Source: Dicaeum eximium
Lineage: Eukaryota > Chordata > Aves > Passeriformes > Dicaeidae
Length of the DNA: 64,000 nucleotides
Direction of reading: 5' to 3'
Assembly (NCBI GenBank): GCA_013396995.1
Contig: VWZP01009169.1
Location: forward strand, 527,697 to 591,696
Shown: piece by piece, positions 60,367 through 64,000 of the stretch
Layout of the letters: each line of letters starts with the position of its first letter
Position numbering within the stretch: the first letter of the stretch is position 1
Made by a program: the position numbers and the translations under genes
The notes under the pieces: model-generated
What the model was told of the DNA's origin: nothing
Database searches by the model: none
The model's input: the letters and a program-made list of their open reading frames with translations, nothing else

Positions 60367-62995
60367 CCTAGTTAGACAATGTCTCTCTTGTATCAGCTGT
60401 TAATCCCTTTGCTTAAGAGGCCAGCTGGATTGCAGGTTAAACAAAATTATGTTAAGAACTTTCTACAGCATTTCATCATTCCCATGCCACTTATAATGTC
60501 CTGATTTGCAATGGAAATTGTTTCATGCTTCATAACAATAAAGTAGTTATTTTTAAACGCCACCACCACAATTTACACCATGTTTGTGTCTGTTCTACCA
60601 TTACAGCCATGTGGCATAGACCCTGCAAGAACCCCATGAAATGGTGCAGATGGATGGGGTGTCTATATTTTTCTCTATCAGTCAACTTCCAGTGTTTCTG
60701 GAAAAATTTTAATTCTGGTTTTTGTTCTGTAACTTCATGAAACTTGAAGCAATCAGGATGGAACAATGTAATCTTCCTGATAAAATATAATTTCAGAAAA
60801 ATAAACAATAGGACAGAGCAGAGCAAAAAACTTGTAGCTTTCTGGAATGATTGCTTATAGGGAAAGGTATTCCCTGGTAGTTTCAGTTTTAAATTACAAC
60901 TGTTAAAAATGCGTTAGTATTCTGGTTTTTTAGTATTTCTAGGAATTGTTCTTTATATTTATTTTTTCATTTTACATTACTCCTCATTCCCCAGATTCCC
61001 TAAAAAAAAGGCAAGATCAGAGTATTGTGAAAGTCCCTGTTGTTTACAGTGCTACTTAAAAGGGGTAAATTACTTAGGAAACTTTTTTTGCATTGACAGC
61101 TGTGTGGTGGATATGTGTGATTTTTGATGGTTAGTCATGTACATAGAATACATAGAATTATTTTACCTCCTTTATCAAAATTAAAGGCTTGCTTCTCATT
61201 TTTCAAACAGCTCAATGTGCCCAAATCTGCGTTGATTGCAGAACCTGGCTTCATCTTTTTCTTCCCCCAAGCACAGTTAATCAAAATACATTTCATAGTT
61301 GCTTCTGACAAATAACAAGCTTTACATAAAGAAATTTCAGTCTTTTTATCTAAATAGATGAGAGCAATATGTGTCATCAGCATTTCCTCAGAATTCTCTT
61401 GGTTTGATTAAGTTATCTCCTAGACCTCCCTTAAATGACTTTGCAGACATGAAGATATTTAAAGAACAGAAGCATCTAAAGAACTGGAAGCCTTGAAAAA
61501 TGTAATCTAGTCTCTGTAGGAAGATACAAGTCTCTATCCATTCAGGCTTCAGTCACAACAGCCCACTGTTTGCACACAGACCATATTGTAGCAGCCCAGA
61601 AAGTACAAATTGCATTTTCTAAATGGTAGAGAGATGGTTTCCAGCAGAAACATTCAGGTTATTCCATGGCTGTTTCTGTTGAGTGTATATTCTCATTATT
61701 TGATAATTGCAGTATGTATATTGGTTAATCCTGAAATTCTGATAGTATTGCTTTTCTGCAGGTGTGTGACAGGTGTGTAAGTAATGATCTACATTTTTTC
61801 AAATACTTGAGTTGTTTTATCTTGTGAATATTTTGAGTATTTAAATTCTTAATTATGTGTTAGTAACAATCTTTTCAAGGGGTTTTTATATATCACAAGT
61901 CTGAAACTTAGTCTTTGGTCTACATCATGCTTATGTGTATCTCTTCTTTCTTGTGAGAAGAGGAGCTTTGCAGTTGAATAGCAGTGGAACTTGGGACAGG
62001 TGCATGCACATATCAAATGTAGAATGACATTGTAGTACAAAAATATACTTCTATTGAAGAAGATGTTTTACTTTTCTTTCTAATATCTGTCCCCAGATAT
62101 TTTGCTTATCTCTTCTGATATCCCCACTGCATAGACAGAAGGAACGTTAGGAGTGCTGATACTTGGGTCTTAGTGATATTCATATTACCTTTCACAAAGA
62201 AAAAAAATACCCAATATTCAAATTTGATTTTGCAGTAATTTCAGTAATAGAAGAACAGTAACAGAATTTGCTTAAACATGAGTTCAGTACTAGAAGAGGT
62301 AAGACTAAAAGAATTGTTATTTCTGATACAAGTAAAGAAATTTGACATGGTAAATTAATGCGCTGTCACATAAAATGAAGCAATTTATAGGCAGCAATTT
62401 GCTGCTGTAGTCCCGATTAGATATGTAAGTGTGGAATTCATATTTTCCTTTTGGTGCTAATGTGATAGTACCAGAATTTAGTTTCATTTAAAAGAACATG
62501 TAAAATTTTGTAATCAAGGAAACTATGATACACAAAGAGAAAAGTCTCTGCAGAACAGCGATATATTCAAAGAAAGGTGTCAGTGGACGGTAACTGGTTT
62601 CTATCTTCAAAAATTGCTACAGCTGTACAAATGAAAAGTATATCATGAAAGCAAAAATTTAAGTTTTAACACTCTATTTTTATAAAAAGAAAGTAAATAT
62701 TTTGTAAATACTGTCAAGCAACTTCTAATCCAGAGACTCTATATATGATTTATGTATAAATTGAAAATTCGGGGGGCACTGCCTGAATTTTAAGATGTCA
62801 GGAAAGCAGGCTTTTCTCATGAGAGAAAAATACAGATCCAATGCATTTAAGAAAATTTCCTCAGGTCTAAATGTAGTAATGCCGTAGCAAGGTCTTCCTG
62901 TACAGTTAGAAGAGCATAAGGAGTTGAATGACAGGGGCTTAACTATTTTTTTTTCTTTGTCTGCTTCTCAGAAGCTGACAACATTATGGTTTGTG

Positions 62996-63007
62996 GCCAT
63001 CTAGTGG
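62996..63007 (-). promoter_or_regulatory. CTCF-like core motif
   Basis: The minus strand reads TCACCACTAGATGGCCAC around this point and contains CCACTAGATGGC, which fits the CTCF core CCASYAGRKGGC at every position. It is a single site in an intron; binding is not shown by sequence. Confidence 0.5.
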
Positions 63008-64000
63008 TGAATCCATTTTGAAAACACTAACCTTATTTGAAATTGTAATAAAGCAGTCCTCTAAATTTACTCTGCAAAACTGAATTACAGCACACTTTTG
63101 GAGTAAAAAGAATTCTTTACACCTTTTCCTATTCTGCTCTAGTAGTGTTTGTTACAGGAGGATAACATCTGTGAAGATGACAAAACAACTTTTTATGTTA
63201 ACTGCTAATTTTTGGCAACCATTTTTAATATGTGTGGGGGGTTTATTTTATTCTGTAATTTTTTAATGTCTAAGTGCCTAGTAGCAGTGAATTTACTTCT
63301 TAGACAGAAATTTGCACATTTTATAAATTACATGTTTCCAAGATCCAGATATTTTCTAAAATGTCTTTGATTATACATCAATTCTGAAAGCAATTCATAT
63401 TCCTCTTTTCTATGACTCATAAGAAATTTGACAAATAGTATGGTGGTTTTCCTGCTAAAAGTTCTTATTACTAAATTGCCTTAGTAATAATGTTTTTCTA
63501 GTATTTTTTTCTGAGCAATGTTTTTAAAATGTCATCGGAAAATTATTCTGGCATAAGCAGAAGAGATTAATATAAGCATCATTAGGAAACAGAGTAGTAA
63601 AAGAACTATGCCAAGTCATGTCTTGGATGAGATGAGTCTACATGATTCATGAGACTTGGTGGACTTTTAACATCTGCCAAGACTAACAGTTGAAAAACTG
63701 AAATTTTGTTTGTATTAGAGAAATAATTCAATAAACATATTAATAGCAAATGCAAGAATTTGTATTTCTTATTCTCATTAGATAATAGTAAAAATCTGAA
63801 AATTTGGTGATTCTAGTTATTAAGGTTTTCCCTTAATTGGTAAAATGGGTTCTGCAATGATTCTGCTTTTATCTTTTGTTGCTTTCATCAAAGTGTCATT
63901 TTTTCATATCTGACCATTCCAACTAGCAGTTCTTTGAATTTTCACCATGTTGACGTAGACTTCCACATTCTTTTTTTAATTGTGGTAGATTTTTCTTCTA

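Larger units (their letters stand above)
51442..64000 (+). other. CEP170: CEP170 intron after coding exon 8 (continues past the edge)
   Basis: At least 12.5 kb without a recognisable CEP170 exon. It holds minus-strand CR1 pieces at 52822-52925 and 59969-60366, a CTCF-like motif at 62996-63007 and an 89-codon frame preceded by a strong acceptor-like site (59668-59937). Otherwise it is AT-rich and featureless to me. Confidence 0.85.

Noticed and set aside
1..64000. tRNA, rRNA, snRNA genes and CRISPR arrays
   Set aside because: I saw no A/B-box pair with a cloverleaf, no rRNA-like blocks and no regularly spaced direct repeats; the only arrays are microsatellites.
51475..64000. Next CEP170 exon (beginning Val-Phe-Gly-Val-Asp-Asp)
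   Set aside because: Looked for this conserved start and its following residues on the plus strand and did not find it; it probably lies beyond the window.

Overview
The window is vertebrate nuclear DNA and almost certainly avian. It is AT-rich and intron-dominated. It carries several CR1 LINE fragments with CR1 3' ends, plus solo LTRs of a kind common in bird genomes. Its coding exons are clearly those of a vertebrate centrosomal gene. There are no bacterial-style genes, operons, CRISPR arrays or tRNA genes that I can support. Nearly all short open frames are chance frames in introns or repeats.

Layout: (1) 1-5332 is the start of SDCCAG8 intron 1, read on the minus strand. (2) About 5150-6785 is a GC/CpG-rich divergent promoter with a 631-base assembly gap (5786-6416). 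It holds the first coding exon of SDCCAG8 (minus strand, 5333-5399), a ZNF143/THAP11-type site and GC boxes. (3) From the right side of this island CEP170 runs on the plus strand. A long first intron (to 29004) contains CR1 fragments, one of them an internally deleted piece of CR1 ORF1 and ORF2. (4) Eight CEP170 coding exons follow at 29046-29150, 33970-34059, 37878-37956, 38529-38587, 38706-38868, 41827-41961, 47712-48188 and 50798-51441. They join in frame into the first 584 residues: an N-terminal FHA domain, then a long low-complexity region. The rest of CEP170 lies beyond the window. (5) 51442-64000 is intron, with two CR1 pieces and a CTCF-like motif.

The two genes share one promoter, and from established knowledge both encode centriole/centrosome proteins (CEP170 at subdistal appendages; SDCCAG8 at centrioles and the cilium base). 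The strongest finding is that the intron inside the FHA-coding region (37957-38528) has no GT-AG ends. It begins ATATCCTT and ends AC with a TTCCTTATC branch-like element, as expected of a minor-spliceosome (U12) AT-AC intron, and the reading frame is restored only if these ends are used. Other points of interest are an LTR inserted into a CR1 with an identifiable target duplication, a second 530-bp solo LTR, a perfect 12-bp-arm hairpin and a CpG-rich patch confined to one coding exon. I found no evidence for a wholly new genetic system.
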